DNA of 6,489 nucleotides from positions 1 through 6,489 of the forward strand of contig CAYRZL010000117.1 in NCBI GenBank assembly GCA_964428795.1, given 5' to 3'. Positions 1 to 6,438 of the stretch are shown here, one piece after another. This stretch comes from CAYRZL01 sp964428795 (GTDB taxonomy: Bacteria; Bacillota; Clostridia; Lachnospirales; Lachnospiraceae). The notes under the pieces are model-generated. The model had not been told where the DNA came from. It saw nothing but the letters and a program-made list of their open reading frames with translations, and did no database searches. The translations under genes and the position numbers were made by a program. The first letter of the stretch is position 1. Every line of letters begins with the position of its first letter.

Positions 1-126
1 AAGGAAATCATTCCTAAAGCGGTAGAGTGGATGCTCGAATTGCTTAAAAATCCTCAAACTGATTATGGAGTTATACATAAGCAAAGAGTGCGAGGAGAGA
101 TTATTTTAAGGGAAACATTTGTCTAA
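1..126 (+). CDS. LacI/GalR-family transcriptional regulator, C-terminal fragment (5' part outside window)
   Basis: An open frame enters from the left edge and ends at TAA 124-126, giving 41 residues. The tail has the form 'AVEWMLELLKNP...GEIILRETFV'. This resembles the end of LacI/GalR-family repressors, where a last helix (xxLLxxLIxNP) is followed by a final strand ending in a 'LVVRES'-like segment. The DNA-binding and sugar/effector-binding parts are not in the window, so the assignment rests on this short tail and on context. A LacI-type operator-like palindrome lies 58 bases after the stop, in front of the transporter genes, which fits a local regulator of the cluster. Its effector is unknown. 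Family call is moderately sure. Confidence 0.68.
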   Translation, partial: KEIIPKAVEWMLELLKNPQTDYGVIHKQRVRGEIILRETFV

Positions 127-145
127 TATGAAAACTACGCAGAAC

Positions 146-176
146 GTTTACCTGAACATTTATTAGTCAGGTAGAC
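146..176 (+). other. Stem-loop / inverted repeat in the regulator-tctC intergenic region
   Basis: Arms GTTTACCTGA (146-155) and TCAGGTAGAC (167-176) flank an 11-base loop. All ten positions can pair in RNA, one as a G-U wobble; as DNA the inner ACCTGA/TCAGGT is a perfect inverted repeat. No T-run follows, so it does not look like a standard intrinsic terminator for the upstream gene. It could be a protein-binding site with spaced half-sites, or an RNA structure in the leader or in the regulator's 3' end. Function is not established. Confidence 0.45.
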
Positions 177-183
177 ATGTGAA

Positions 184-197
184 TGCATACGTATGCA
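184..197 (+). promoter_or_regulatory. Putative LacI-family operator (perfect 14-bp palindrome, cre-like)
   Basis: TGCATACGTATGCA is a perfect palindrome with a central CG, the arrangement typical of operators of LacI/GalR-family dimers. With its flanking A on each side it fits the cre pattern WTGNAANCGNWWNCAW at all but one position (T for the second fixed A), so CcpA is an alternative binder. It sits between a LacI-type regulator tail and tctC. A further copy of the right half-site, GTATGC, lies at 209-214, 18 bases after the one at 191-196. No convincing -35/-10 pair is visible nearby; AAGACA (199-204) with TAAATA (223-228) is a weak candidate. Site function is inferred. Confidence 0.55.
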
Positions 198-234
198 AAA
201 GACACGCTGTATGCGATCTTTGTAAATATTTTTA

Positions 235-240
235 AAGGAG
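235..240 (+). promoter_or_regulatory. Ribosome binding site of tctC
   Basis: AAGGAG lies 8 bases before ATG 249. It decides the start against an in-frame ATG at 183, which has no such site and would place a 22-residue extension ahead of a well-formed lipoprotein signal and across the operator-like palindrome. Confidence 0.85.
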
Positions 241-248
241 AACAGACA

Positions 249-1262
249 ATGAAATTAAAGAGAATGCTCTCAATGCTGGGCGCGTCTGCGATGGTGATTG
301 GAATGCTCGCAGGATGTGCCTCAAGTGAATCCTCGTCGGATAGTACTGGAAGCGGTGTGTCGAATTCCGCGGAGTCAACGTTCCCGGAAAAGGACATTAC
401 AATTATTGTCCCTTGGGGTGTTGGCGGCGGCGGAGATTTGATTGCACGCAAGGCAGCGGAAACAATTGAGAAAAATGTTGATGTAAACGTTATCGTTGAA
501 AATGACACAGGCGCGTCTGGAACAATTGGAATGACCGATGCATTCGAAGCGGATGCGGATGGCTATACTATAGTTTGGGCTGGAGGCTCTGCTTATGCTG
601 TAACTCCGCAGTTTATTGATGTTTCGTATACCTTTGAGGATTTTTATCCGATTCACGGTGCCCGTTCCTCCAGTCAGGATATCATTGCCAATCCAAATGC
701 CTCGGGCATTGATTCTTTCGATGCAATTAAGTCAGTAGGTGCAACTCGACCGATTACAGTTGCTACCGGTGCCGTTGGAAATGAAGGCAATATCCTTGCG
801 CAGGCTATGCTGAGCAAGCTCGGTGTCGACTATGAAATTATTGTCTATGATTCTCAGTCAGATATGACGAATGCAGTTGCCGGCGGTCAGGTTGATCTTG
901 CTCTCGTTGCTTCACCGACATGGTGGGAGTTTGCTAAGACGGGTGAAATCACAGGCCTTGCAACATTAGATCCAAATGGGACACAGGGAACACCGAGCGG
1001 CGACTTGAAGTCCTTAGAAGAATTAGGCGTTGATATTTCTTATATTGGTTATGATTTCTTTGCTTGTCGGGCTGATGTTCCGGATGATGTAAAGGAAAAA
1101 CTGGTTTCTTTGTTTGACGCCGCATTTGAAGATGAGGATTTCATTGCTTACATGGATGAGCTTGGCTTCCCGATTTATAATGGTCATGCGGAAGAAATCA
1201 CAGAATATACCGAAGGTCTGATTGCGGATTTCGAGGAATATATTCCTTTGGCTGTAAAGTAA
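249..1262 (+). CDS. tctC: TTT-family (Bug/TctC) extracytoplasmic solute-binding lipoprotein
   Basis: This is the 337-residue solute receptor of a tripartite tricarboxylate transporter. Residues 1-23 form a lipoprotein signal: Lys/Arg start, hydrophobic core, lipobox LAGC with Cys23 as the predicted lipidation site. A Ser/Gly-rich linker follows to about residue 44. The Bug fold then shows its usual marks in order: PWGVGGGGD (55-63) with Arg67, VENDTGASGTIG (83-94), DADGYT (102-107), and the domain-2 segment AVAGGQVDLAL (209-219). Length is normal for the family plus the linker. The protein should be tethered outside the membrane and deliver ligand to TctAB. Known Bug ligands are mostly carboxylates (citrate, tartrate, amino acids, aromatic acids). 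The ligand here is not predictable, but the two downstream hydrolases suggest a sulfated or otherwise esterified acid. A hairpin after the stop may raise its expression above that of tctBA. Confidence 0.93.
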   Translation: MKLKRMLSMLGASAMVIGMLAGCASSESSSDSTGSGVSNSAESTFPEKDITIIVPWGVGGGGDLIARKAAETIEKNVDVNVIVENDTGASGTIGMTDAFEADADGYTIVWAGGSAYAVTPQFIDVSYTFEDFYPIHGARSSSQDIIANPNASGIDSFDAIKSVGATRPITVATGAVGNEGNILAQAMLSKLGVDYEIIVYDSQSDMTNAVAGGQVDLALVASPTWWEFAKTGEITGLATLDPNGTQGTPSGDLKSLEELGVDISYIGYDFFACRADVPDDVKEKLVSLFDAAFEDEDFIAYMDELGFPIYNGHAEEITEYTEGLIADFEEYIPLAVK

Positions 1263-1284
1263 ACAAAAAATCTTTGGTCTGCAA

Positions 1285-1318
1285 CCCGCCGAATGTGTTG
1301 CGTTCGGCGGGACTTTTT
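1285..1318 (+). terminator. Terminator-like hairpin between tctC and tctB (likely partial terminator)
   Basis: CCCGCCGAATG (1285-1295) pairs with CGTTCGGCGGG (1301-1311) around a 5-base loop, giving an 11-bp GC-rich stem with one G-U pair. T5 follows at 1314-1318 after two bases. An A-rich stretch precedes it. The T-run is short and interrupted by GG, so incomplete termination is plausible. Placed after a binding-protein gene and inside an operon, such hairpins commonly give more binding protein than membrane subunits, by attenuation or by protecting the 3' end of the upstream mRNA. The next ribosome binding site begins only a few bases after it. Confidence 0.72.
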
Positions 1319-1321
1319 GGG

Positions 1322-1326
1322 AAGGA
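1322..1326 (+). promoter_or_regulatory. Ribosome binding site of tctB
   Basis: AAGGA lies 9 bases before ATG 1336 and immediately after the hairpin's T-run. It supports this start and means tctB can be initiated independently of tctC translation. Confidence 0.7.
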
Positions 1327-1335
1327 ATAAAAATA

Positions 1336-1797
1336 ATGAAGATAAGGACAAATAAAAATTTAACCTGCGGCGTCCTGTTTTTGATTGTCTCCGTTGTTTT
1401 ATATCTTTTGGTGCCCATTCAAATTGCAACAAAAGAAACATCGGCTGTCAATGCGCAGACAATGCCGAAGGCTACGATTGCAGTTATATTTGTTTGCAGC
1501 ATAATTTTGATTATTCAGGGCATTATGAGTGAAAAGAAAACCTATACGATTGAGAGAGCGCTCATAAAAAGTGAAAAAGTCAAAAGCGAACTTCGCACAG
1601 TTTGCTTTATGATTATGCTCCTGATTTATGCCTTAATTTTGGATAAGGTAGGATTCCTGATTGCTTCCATACTACTTGTTACAGGTGTACTTGCTTATTA
1701 TGGATCACGTAAATGGTATTTTTATTTAATCGGATACGGCAACGTTGCGCTGGCGTACTTTGTATTTAAAGTTCTGCTGCATGTAAATCTTCCTTAA
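1336..1797 (+). CDS. tctB: TTT-family small membrane subunit TctB
   Basis: A 153-residue hydrophobic protein between the TctC and TctA genes. Predicted membrane segments by eye lie near residues 9-26, 45-63, 88-103, 104-122 and 127-148, with a charged cytoplasmic-type loop at about 65-87 (rich in Lys/Glu). The segment DKVGFLIAS (103-111) matches the conserved 'GFxxAT/S' region of TctB proteins. Length is usual for the family. TctB is the poorly conserved small subunit that pairs with TctA in ion-driven solute uptake. Family assignment leans on size, topology, this short motif and the C-B-A gene order. Its stop codon overlaps the ribosome binding site of tctA, so the two are probably translated together. 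Confidence 0.88.
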   Translation: MKIRTNKNLTCGVLFLIVSVVLYLLVPIQIATKETSAVNAQTMPKATIAVIFVCSIILIIQGIMSEKKTYTIERALIKSEKVKSELRTVCFMIMLLIYALILDKVGFLIASILLVTGVLAYYGSRKWYFYLIGYGNVALAYFVFKVLLHVNLP

Positions 1798-1802
1798 AGG
1801 AG
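1796..1802 (+). promoter_or_regulatory. Ribosome binding site of tctA, overlapping the tctB stop codon
   Basis: AAAGGAG overlaps the last bases of the tctB stop TAA and lies 10 bases before ATG 1813. An in-frame GTG at 1804 is only one base from the site, too close to serve as the start, so ATG 1813 is preferred. Confidence 0.8.
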
Positions 1803-1812
1803 TGTGTGCCTT

Positions 1813-3339
1813 ATGTTAGAAAATATCTTACTGGGTGTAGCCGGTCTATTTACGGTAAAAAATATGATTGTAATTGTGCTCGGTATGCTGTGCGGCATCG
1901 TCATTGGCTCTATTCCGGGATTAACACCGGATCTGGCGATTATACTTTGCGTTCCGCTTACCTATTCCATGGAACCGATCACTGGAATTCTTATGTGCTT
2001 GGGATTGTATTGCGGAGGCACATACGGAGGCTCAATTGCGGCTATTTTGATCAACACACCAGGAACTCCGGCAAATGCGGCAACAATTTTAGACGGTTAT
2101 CCGCTGACTAGACAGGGAAAAGCCCTAAAGGCTTTGCAAATGGCATTATTTGCTTCTTTTGTAGGCGGAATTATCAGCGCAATCGTTCTGTTGTTCCTTT
2201 CTCCTCAAATCGCAAAGGTTACGCTGATGTTTGGACCGCCGGAATACCTTGCGGTAGCTATATTTGGTCTTTCCATCATAGCCGGCGTTTCCGGCGGCAA
2301 TGTTTTCAAGGGATTTATCGGCGGTGCACTTGGATTATTCATTTCCTGTATCGGTACAGATACCATCAGCTCGACACTTCGGTTTACTTTTGGAATCAAT
2401 AAAATGTCCGGCGGAATCCAGTTAATTATTGCATTGCTTGGTCTATTTGCGTTATCTGAATTAATCACAAATTCAGCCTACCATTCATCTAGGAAAAATC
2501 AAATGCAGACCAGTAAAATCATAATAGATTCCAAAAAAACCGAAAGTTTAACCATAACGGATATCAAAAGATGCATGAAAACCATTATTACAGGTTCTTT
2601 TATTGGGACATTGATTGGTGCAACGCCAGGTACAGGCGGAGGGATCGCAGCATTTATCAGTTACGATCAAGCGAGAAAAAGTTCGCAGAATCGTGAAAAT
2701 TTCGGAAAGGGTGAGTTGGAAGGTGTGGCGGCTTCCGAATCTGCGAATAACGGCACAACAGGGGCTACTTTGATTCCACTTCTGACGCTTGGAGTTCCAG
2801 GAGATGGCGTTACGGCAATTCTGTTAGGTGCATTGATGCTGCAGGGATTGATCCCCGGTCCCACTTTGTTTACTAATCAAGCGCAGTTTGTCTACGCAAT
2901 TATGCTCGGGTTGATTTTAATCAATTTCATTATGCTTGTTATTGGCTATCTCTGCACACCGCTTTACACCAATATAACAAAATTACCGTATGAGTTGATG
3001 AGTGCGCTGATCGTCGTATATTGTATGTGCGGTGCATATTCAAACGCAACAAGAGTTTTTGATGTTGTTGTTTCCATTTGCTTTGGCATTGTAGGATATT
3101 TTTTAAGAAAAATGGATTTTTCACTTGTTCCGGTATTGCTCGGCATCGTATTAGGACAAACAGCGGAAACAAATATGCGTCGTTCTCTGGCATTGTCAAG
3201 CGGCTCTGTTTCTATCTTTTTCAAGCGTCCGATCTGCCTCACATTCCTGCTGTTGGCAGCAGGCTCCCTGGTATTGTTCTTCTATAAAGACCATCAGGAT
3301 AAGAGACGAAAAAAGCAGGAAAAAATAAATAAGGAGTAA
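1813..3339 (+). CDS. tctA: TTT-family large membrane permease subunit TctA
   Basis: A 508-residue polytopic membrane protein and the transport channel of the TTT system. Family signatures are clear and in order: GSIPGLTPD (32-40), the block YCGGTYGGS (66-74) with NTPGTP (81-86) and DGYPL (94-98), GTD with RFTFG (181-194), the second-half loop GATPGTGGG (269-277), and GELEGVAASESANN (300-313, without the first G: starts at residue 300) leading into PLLTLGVPG (322-330). The repeated G..PG loops in the two halves are the likely ion/solute sites of this internally duplicated fold. The C-terminus is a short, strongly basic tail (about 492-508). Length is typical for TctA. It should import the ligand delivered by the lipoprotein, driven by a proton or sodium gradient. 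The last two codons (AAG GAG) form the ribosome binding site of the next gene, linking it directly to the first hydrolase. Confidence 0.95.
   Translation: MLENILLGVAGLFTVKNMIVIVLGMLCGIVIGSIPGLTPDLAIILCVPLTYSMEPITGILMCLGLYCGGTYGGSIAAILINTPGTPANAATILDGYPLTRQGKALKALQMALFASFVGGIISAIVLLFLSPQIAKVTLMFGPPEYLAVAIFGLSIIAGVSGGNVFKGFIGGALGLFISCIGTDTISSTLRFTFGINKMSGGIQLIIALLGLFALSELITNSAYHSSRKNQMQTSKIIIDSKKTESLTITDIKRCMKTIITGSFIGTLIGATPGTGGGIAAFISYDQARKSSQNRENFGKGELEGVAASESANNGTTGATLIPLLTLGVPGDGVTAILLGALMLQGLIPGPTLFTNQAQFVYAIMLGLILINFIMLVIGYLCTPLYTNITKLPYELMSALIVVYCMCGAYSNATRVFDVVVSICFGIVGYFLRKMDFSLVPVLLGIVLGQTAETNMRRSLALSSGSVSIFFKRPICLTFLLLAAGSLVLFFYKDHQDKRRKKQEKINKE
3331..3336 (+). promoter_or_regulatory. 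Ribosome binding site of the first hydrolase, within the last two codons of tctA
   Basis: AAGGAG precedes the tctA stop codon directly and lies 9 bases before TTG 3346. It fixes a TTG start, since no in-frame ATG occurs until residue 30, inside the fold. The overlap implies translational coupling between permease and enzyme. Confidence 0.82.
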
Positions 3340-3345
3340 ATACTA

Positions 3346-4878
3346 TTGAAAGCGATTTTCATATTAGCAGATAGCTTAAATCGGAGATTTATTCCGTCTT
3401 ATAATGGAAAGGAGCAAGCGATTGTACCCAATATGGAACGATTGCGAAAACGATCGACGCTATTTACAAATCACTGGGTAGGTTCTTCACCATGTATGCC
3501 TGCACGGCGTGATCTGATGACAGGACGTTATAATTTTCTGGAAAGACCTTGGGGCGGTATTGAACCATACGATCATACATTGCAGCAAATTATGACGGAA
3601 AATGGTATATATAGCCGCATGGAAACAGACCATTACTGCTATTCTGTAGCAGGCGGTGAAAACTACTGGAAGGGATTTTCGTCATGGCAGCTCCATCGGG
3701 GACAACAGTGTGATAAATGGCAACTGCGTCCGTGCGAAACAGGGCTTCAGCCGTGGAATAAACCGCTCCCAGCCGGAAAGGGTTATCGTAAATCCATTTA
3801 TGACGACAATCGGGCAACATATTATTTGGATAGTGATTTTCCAACCCCACGGACTTTTGCAGCCGCTGCGTCTTGGCTGGAGGAAAATCATGATGCGGAT
3901 AATTTCTTTTTGTGGGCGGAAGGCTTTGATCCACATGAGCCATTTGATGTCCCGCAGGAATATATTGATTTGTATGATGATACATACACCGGAGAAGAAT
4001 TATATTGGCCGGCATATGAGCCGACAGATGGTTATTCCGAGGATGAAATTCACCATCTTCGCACAAGATATAAAGCATTGATGACCATGACTGATAAATA
4101 TATCGGGAAAATTTTAGATGTTGTGGATAGGCACGATATGTGGGATGACACAATGATTATATTTACAACAGATCATGGATATATGCTTGGGGAACATGGA
4201 TTCTGGGCGAAGAACTATATGCCTGACTATAATGAAATTATGCATATTCCATGTATGATACATTATCCAGGAGGAAAACGCAGTACAGTTGATGCATTAA
4301 CGCAGAATATTGACATGTTCCCGACAATTCTTTCATGGTTCGGAATTGATGCGGAACAAAGCGGAAAAAATGAGATTCATGGCAGAAATTTATTGCCTAT
4401 TCTGCGGGGTGAACAGGAAGAAGTCAGGAGCGCGGCGATTTACGGTATGTTCGGCAAAACAGTCAATATAACTGATGGACGTTATACGTATCTCCGTGCA
4501 GCCAAGGATGAAACCAATATGCCGTTGAATGTATATGGCGTTACCTTGACAATGCTGGAGCAATATATTGGTTATGATTCTATGGAGGAAAAGGATTTTG
4601 ACAAGATTGAACTTACACATCTCCCGTGGACAAAATTTCCGGTGTTGAAAATTCCGGGAAACACGATCAAATGGGATAATGATTCATGTTACTTCCATTA
4701 TCGAATGAAGCATACGCCAGATACACTGCTATTTGACATAGCAAGTGATTATGAGCAGAACACTCCTTTGAAGGACGAAGTGCAAGAGAAAAGAATGACA
4801 GATCTTCTAATCAAACAGATGAAAAAATTTCAAGCGCCGGAGGAACAGTTTGTCCGACTTGGATTAATGGAGCGATGA
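3346..4878 (+). CDS. Sulfatase-superfamily hydrolase (formylglycine type, cytoplasmic), paralogue 1
   Basis: A 510-residue alkaline-phosphatase-superfamily hydrolase of the type I sulfatase group, starting at TTG. The catalytic Cys50 sits in CMPARR (50-55), matching C-x-P-x-R, the signal for conversion to formylglycine. Metal-site residues visible are Asp9 (ILADS), and Asp276-His277 in TTDHGYMLGEHG (274-285), with Lys289 nearby. Other family blocks are METDHY (92-97), FDPHEPF (194-200) and NIDMFPTIL (321-329). A single N-terminal Asp (DS, not DD) also occurs in the phosphonate monoester hydrolase branch, so a phosphonate or phosphodiester substrate is possible. There is no signal peptide or membrane segment, so action in the cytoplasm on an imported compound is expected. 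It follows tctA by 6 bases and precedes a paralogue by 6. No maturase gene (anSME or FGE) lies in the window. Superfamily is sure, substrate is not known. Confidence 0.9.
   Translation: MKAIFILADSLNRRFIPSYNGKEQAIVPNMERLRKRSTLFTNHWVGSSPCMPARRDLMTGRYNFLERPWGGIEPYDHTLQQIMTENGIYSRMETDHYCYSVAGGENYWKGFSSWQLHRGQQCDKWQLRPCETGLQPWNKPLPAGKGYRKSIYDDNRATYYLDSDFPTPRTFAAAASWLEENHDADNFFLWAEGFDPHEPFDVPQEYIDLYDDTYTGEELYWPAYEPTDGYSEDEIHHLRTRYKALMTMTDKYIGKILDVVDRHDMWDDTMIIFTTDHGYMLGEHGFWAKNYMPDYNEIMHIPCMIHYPGGKRSTVDALTQNIDMFPTILSWFGIDAEQSGKNEIHGRNLLPILRGEQEEVRSAAIYGMFGKTVNITDGRYTYLRAAKDETNMPLNVYGVTLTMLEQYIGYDSMEEKDFDKIELTHLPWTKFPVLKIPGNTIKWDNDSCYFHYRMKHTPDTLLFDIASDYEQNTPLKDEVQEKRMTDLLIKQMKKFQAPEEQFVRLGLMER
3490..3527 (+). 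repeat. 38-base exact match to the second hydrolase gene, over the catalytic motif (copy 1)
   Basis: These 38 bases, encoding residues 49-60 of the first hydrolase and two bases of codon 61, are identical to 5035-5072. The ten degenerate codons inside it all use the same codon in both genes, whereas the shared residues just downstream (NFLERPWGGIE) mostly use different codons. Confidence 0.95.
4869..4872 (+). promoter_or_regulatory. Probable weak ribosome binding site of the second hydrolase
   Basis: GGAG lies inside the final codons of the first hydrolase, 12 bases before ATG 4885. It is shorter and farther away than the other sites in the window. With only 6 bases between stop and start, re-initiation by ribosomes finishing the first gene is likely to contribute. 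Confidence 0.5.
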
Positions 4879-4884
4879 TGCGAG

Positions 4885-6438
4885 ATGAGAACAGTACTTA
4901 TACTGATTGACAGCCTAAACAGAAATGCCCTACGTTGTTATAGCGCATCAGAAAACAAGCAAGCGTTCACACCGAATATTGATCGGCTGGCCGCAAGAAG
5001 TGTAGTATTCGATCAGCATTTCTGCGGTTCTGCTCCATGTATGCCTGCACGGCGTGATCTGATGACAGGACGGCTGAATTTTCTTGAACGTCCATGGGGA
5101 GGGATCGAGCCATTTGATCATACGCTTACGCAGATTTTGAGAGATGAAAAAAATGTTTACAGCCATATGGAAACGGATCATTTCCATTATTCTGAACGTG
5201 GAGGTGAAAATTATTGGGCGAGTTTTACCTCATGGCGATTACATCGCGGAGCGGAACATGACACGATTAACTGGATGCCCAGCAAAGACGGCATTAGAAG
5301 GACAACAAAGCCAGACGGTTATGTTGGAATTTACTCAGATTCCTATGAAAGTACGCGTCGAAAATATGGAAATGATCCCAGAAAATATTCAACAACACGG
5401 ACATTGCAAGCCGCAGCGGATTGGCTTGAAGTAAATCACAATGCGGATCATTTTATGCTTTGGGCGGAAGCGTTTGACCCACATGAACCATTTGATGTTC
5501 CGGATGAGTATTTGAAACAATACGGTGCGTTGAAAGAAATTCAGTCAGATGCTTATTGGCCGGAATACACGACCGCAGATCAGTATACCGAAGCTGACAT
5601 CGAAGCGTTTAGAATCCGGTACAAAGCGCTGCTGACGATGACAGATAATTCAGTAGGGAAAATTCTGGATGTTTTGGATCGAAACGATATGTGGAAGGAT
5701 ACCATGGTAATTCTGACCACAGATCATGGGTATTTGCTGGGTGAGCATGGATTTATGGCAAAAAATTATATGCCTGACTATAATGAAATCCATCATATAC
5801 CACTTATGATCTCCTATCCTGGACATACGCCGGGCAGGCGATGCGCATTGACGGAGAATATTGATCTATTTCCGACGATTCTGGAGGCACATGGAGTCGA
5901 TATGAGTGTTTGCCGGAATCCGATTCATGGAAAAAGCCTTTTGCCGGTGCTAAAGAACGCTAAGGAAAAAGTTCGGGACGAATTGATCTTTGGCGTTTTC
6001 GGAAAGACTGTCAGTGTGTATGACGGTCGTTATGTATATAGCCGTGCAAAGACTGGAAAACAAAATGAGCCGTTATACATATATGGCGCAATGATGAGTG
6101 TACTAAACGAATATATCGGTTTGGATACTATGAGTGATGAGGAAATCGACCATATAGAAATGGGACGATTTCTGTCATGGACGAATTATCCGGTATATCG
6201 CGTTCATGCGAGAGATTGTCATTGGAGCAATGAATCCTTGAAGTTTTCTGTTTTGTTTGATTATGTAAAAGGCTCAAAGCTATATGATATCCAAACAGAT
6301 CCAGATCAAATGTACCCTTTGGAAGATAAATTGTTAGAGAACGAAATGATTCAAAAATTGATTTATGCAATGAAAACTCATGACGCACCGAAAGAGCAGT
6401 TTATTCGTTTGGGTCTTTCTGAGCAGTTCATGGAATAA
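4885..6438 (+). CDS. Sulfatase-superfamily hydrolase (formylglycine type, cytoplasmic), paralogue 2
   Basis: A 517-residue paralogue of the preceding enzyme, about half identical by eye over its full length. It keeps the same active-site layout: Asp9 (ILIDS), Cys52 in CMPARR (52-57), FDPHEPF (197-203), TTDHGYLLGEHG (278-289) with Asp280-His281, Lys293, and NIDLFPTIL (325-333). Both proteins end in a related AP.EQF.RLGL segment. The two differ most at about residues 121-165 here, where paralogue 1 keeps RGQ..D.W and this one has RGAEHDTINW plus a different basic insert, and at about 426-465 near the C-terminus. Those regions probably shape the substrate pocket, so the pair may take different substrates or successive steps. 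No signal peptide is present. The start is ATG 4885, aligned with the start of paralogue 1. Likely a sulfate-ester hydrolase; phosphonate or phosphodiester cleavage is the alternative. Confidence 0.9.
   Translation: MRTVLILIDSLNRNALRCYSASENKQAFTPNIDRLAARSVVFDQHFCGSAPCMPARRDLMTGRLNFLERPWGGIEPFDHTLTQILRDEKNVYSHMETDHFHYSERGGENYWASFTSWRLHRGAEHDTINWMPSKDGIRRTTKPDGYVGIYSDSYESTRRKYGNDPRKYSTTRTLQAAADWLEVNHNADHFMLWAEAFDPHEPFDVPDEYLKQYGALKEIQSDAYWPEYTTADQYTEADIEAFRIRYKALLTMTDNSVGKILDVLDRNDMWKDTMVILTTDHGYLLGEHGFMAKNYMPDYNEIHHIPLMISYPGHTPGRRCALTENIDLFPTILEAHGVDMSVCRNPIHGKSLLPVLKNAKEKVRDELIFGVFGKTVSVYDGRYVYSRAKTGKQNEPLYIYGAMMSVLNEYIGLDTMSDEEIDHIEMGRFLSWTNYPVYRVHARDCHWSNESLKFSVLFDYVKGSKLYDIQTDPDQMYPLEDKLLENEMIQKLIYAMKTHDAPKEQFIRLGLSEQFME
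5035..5072 (+). repeat. 38-base exact match to the first hydrolase gene, over the catalytic motif (copy 2)
   Basis: Identical to 3490-3527 and in the same codon frame, encoding residues 51-62 and two bases of codon 63. A second, shorter exact match of 23 bases is at 5767-5789 (to 4216-4238), covering the YMPDYNE segment after the metal-binding Asp-His. Confidence 0.95.

Noticed and set aside
146..176. Intrinsic terminator for the upstream LacI-type gene
   Set aside because: The stem-loop is not followed by a T-run and the loop is long, so it was left as a structure of unknown role.
183..248. N-terminal extension of tctC from an upstream in-frame ATG
   Set aside because: No ribosome binding site precedes 183, the extension would cover the operator-like palindrome, and ATG 249 has AAGGAG at 8 bases and begins a proper lipoprotein signal.
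1804..1812. GTG start for tctA three codons upstream
   Set aside because: It lies one base after the ribosome binding site, too close for initiation; ATG 1813 has ideal spacing.
3590..4153. 187-codon open frame on the minus strand
   Set aside because: It lies wholly opposite the first hydrolase, shows no recognisable family features, and is explained as a shadow of the real coding frame.
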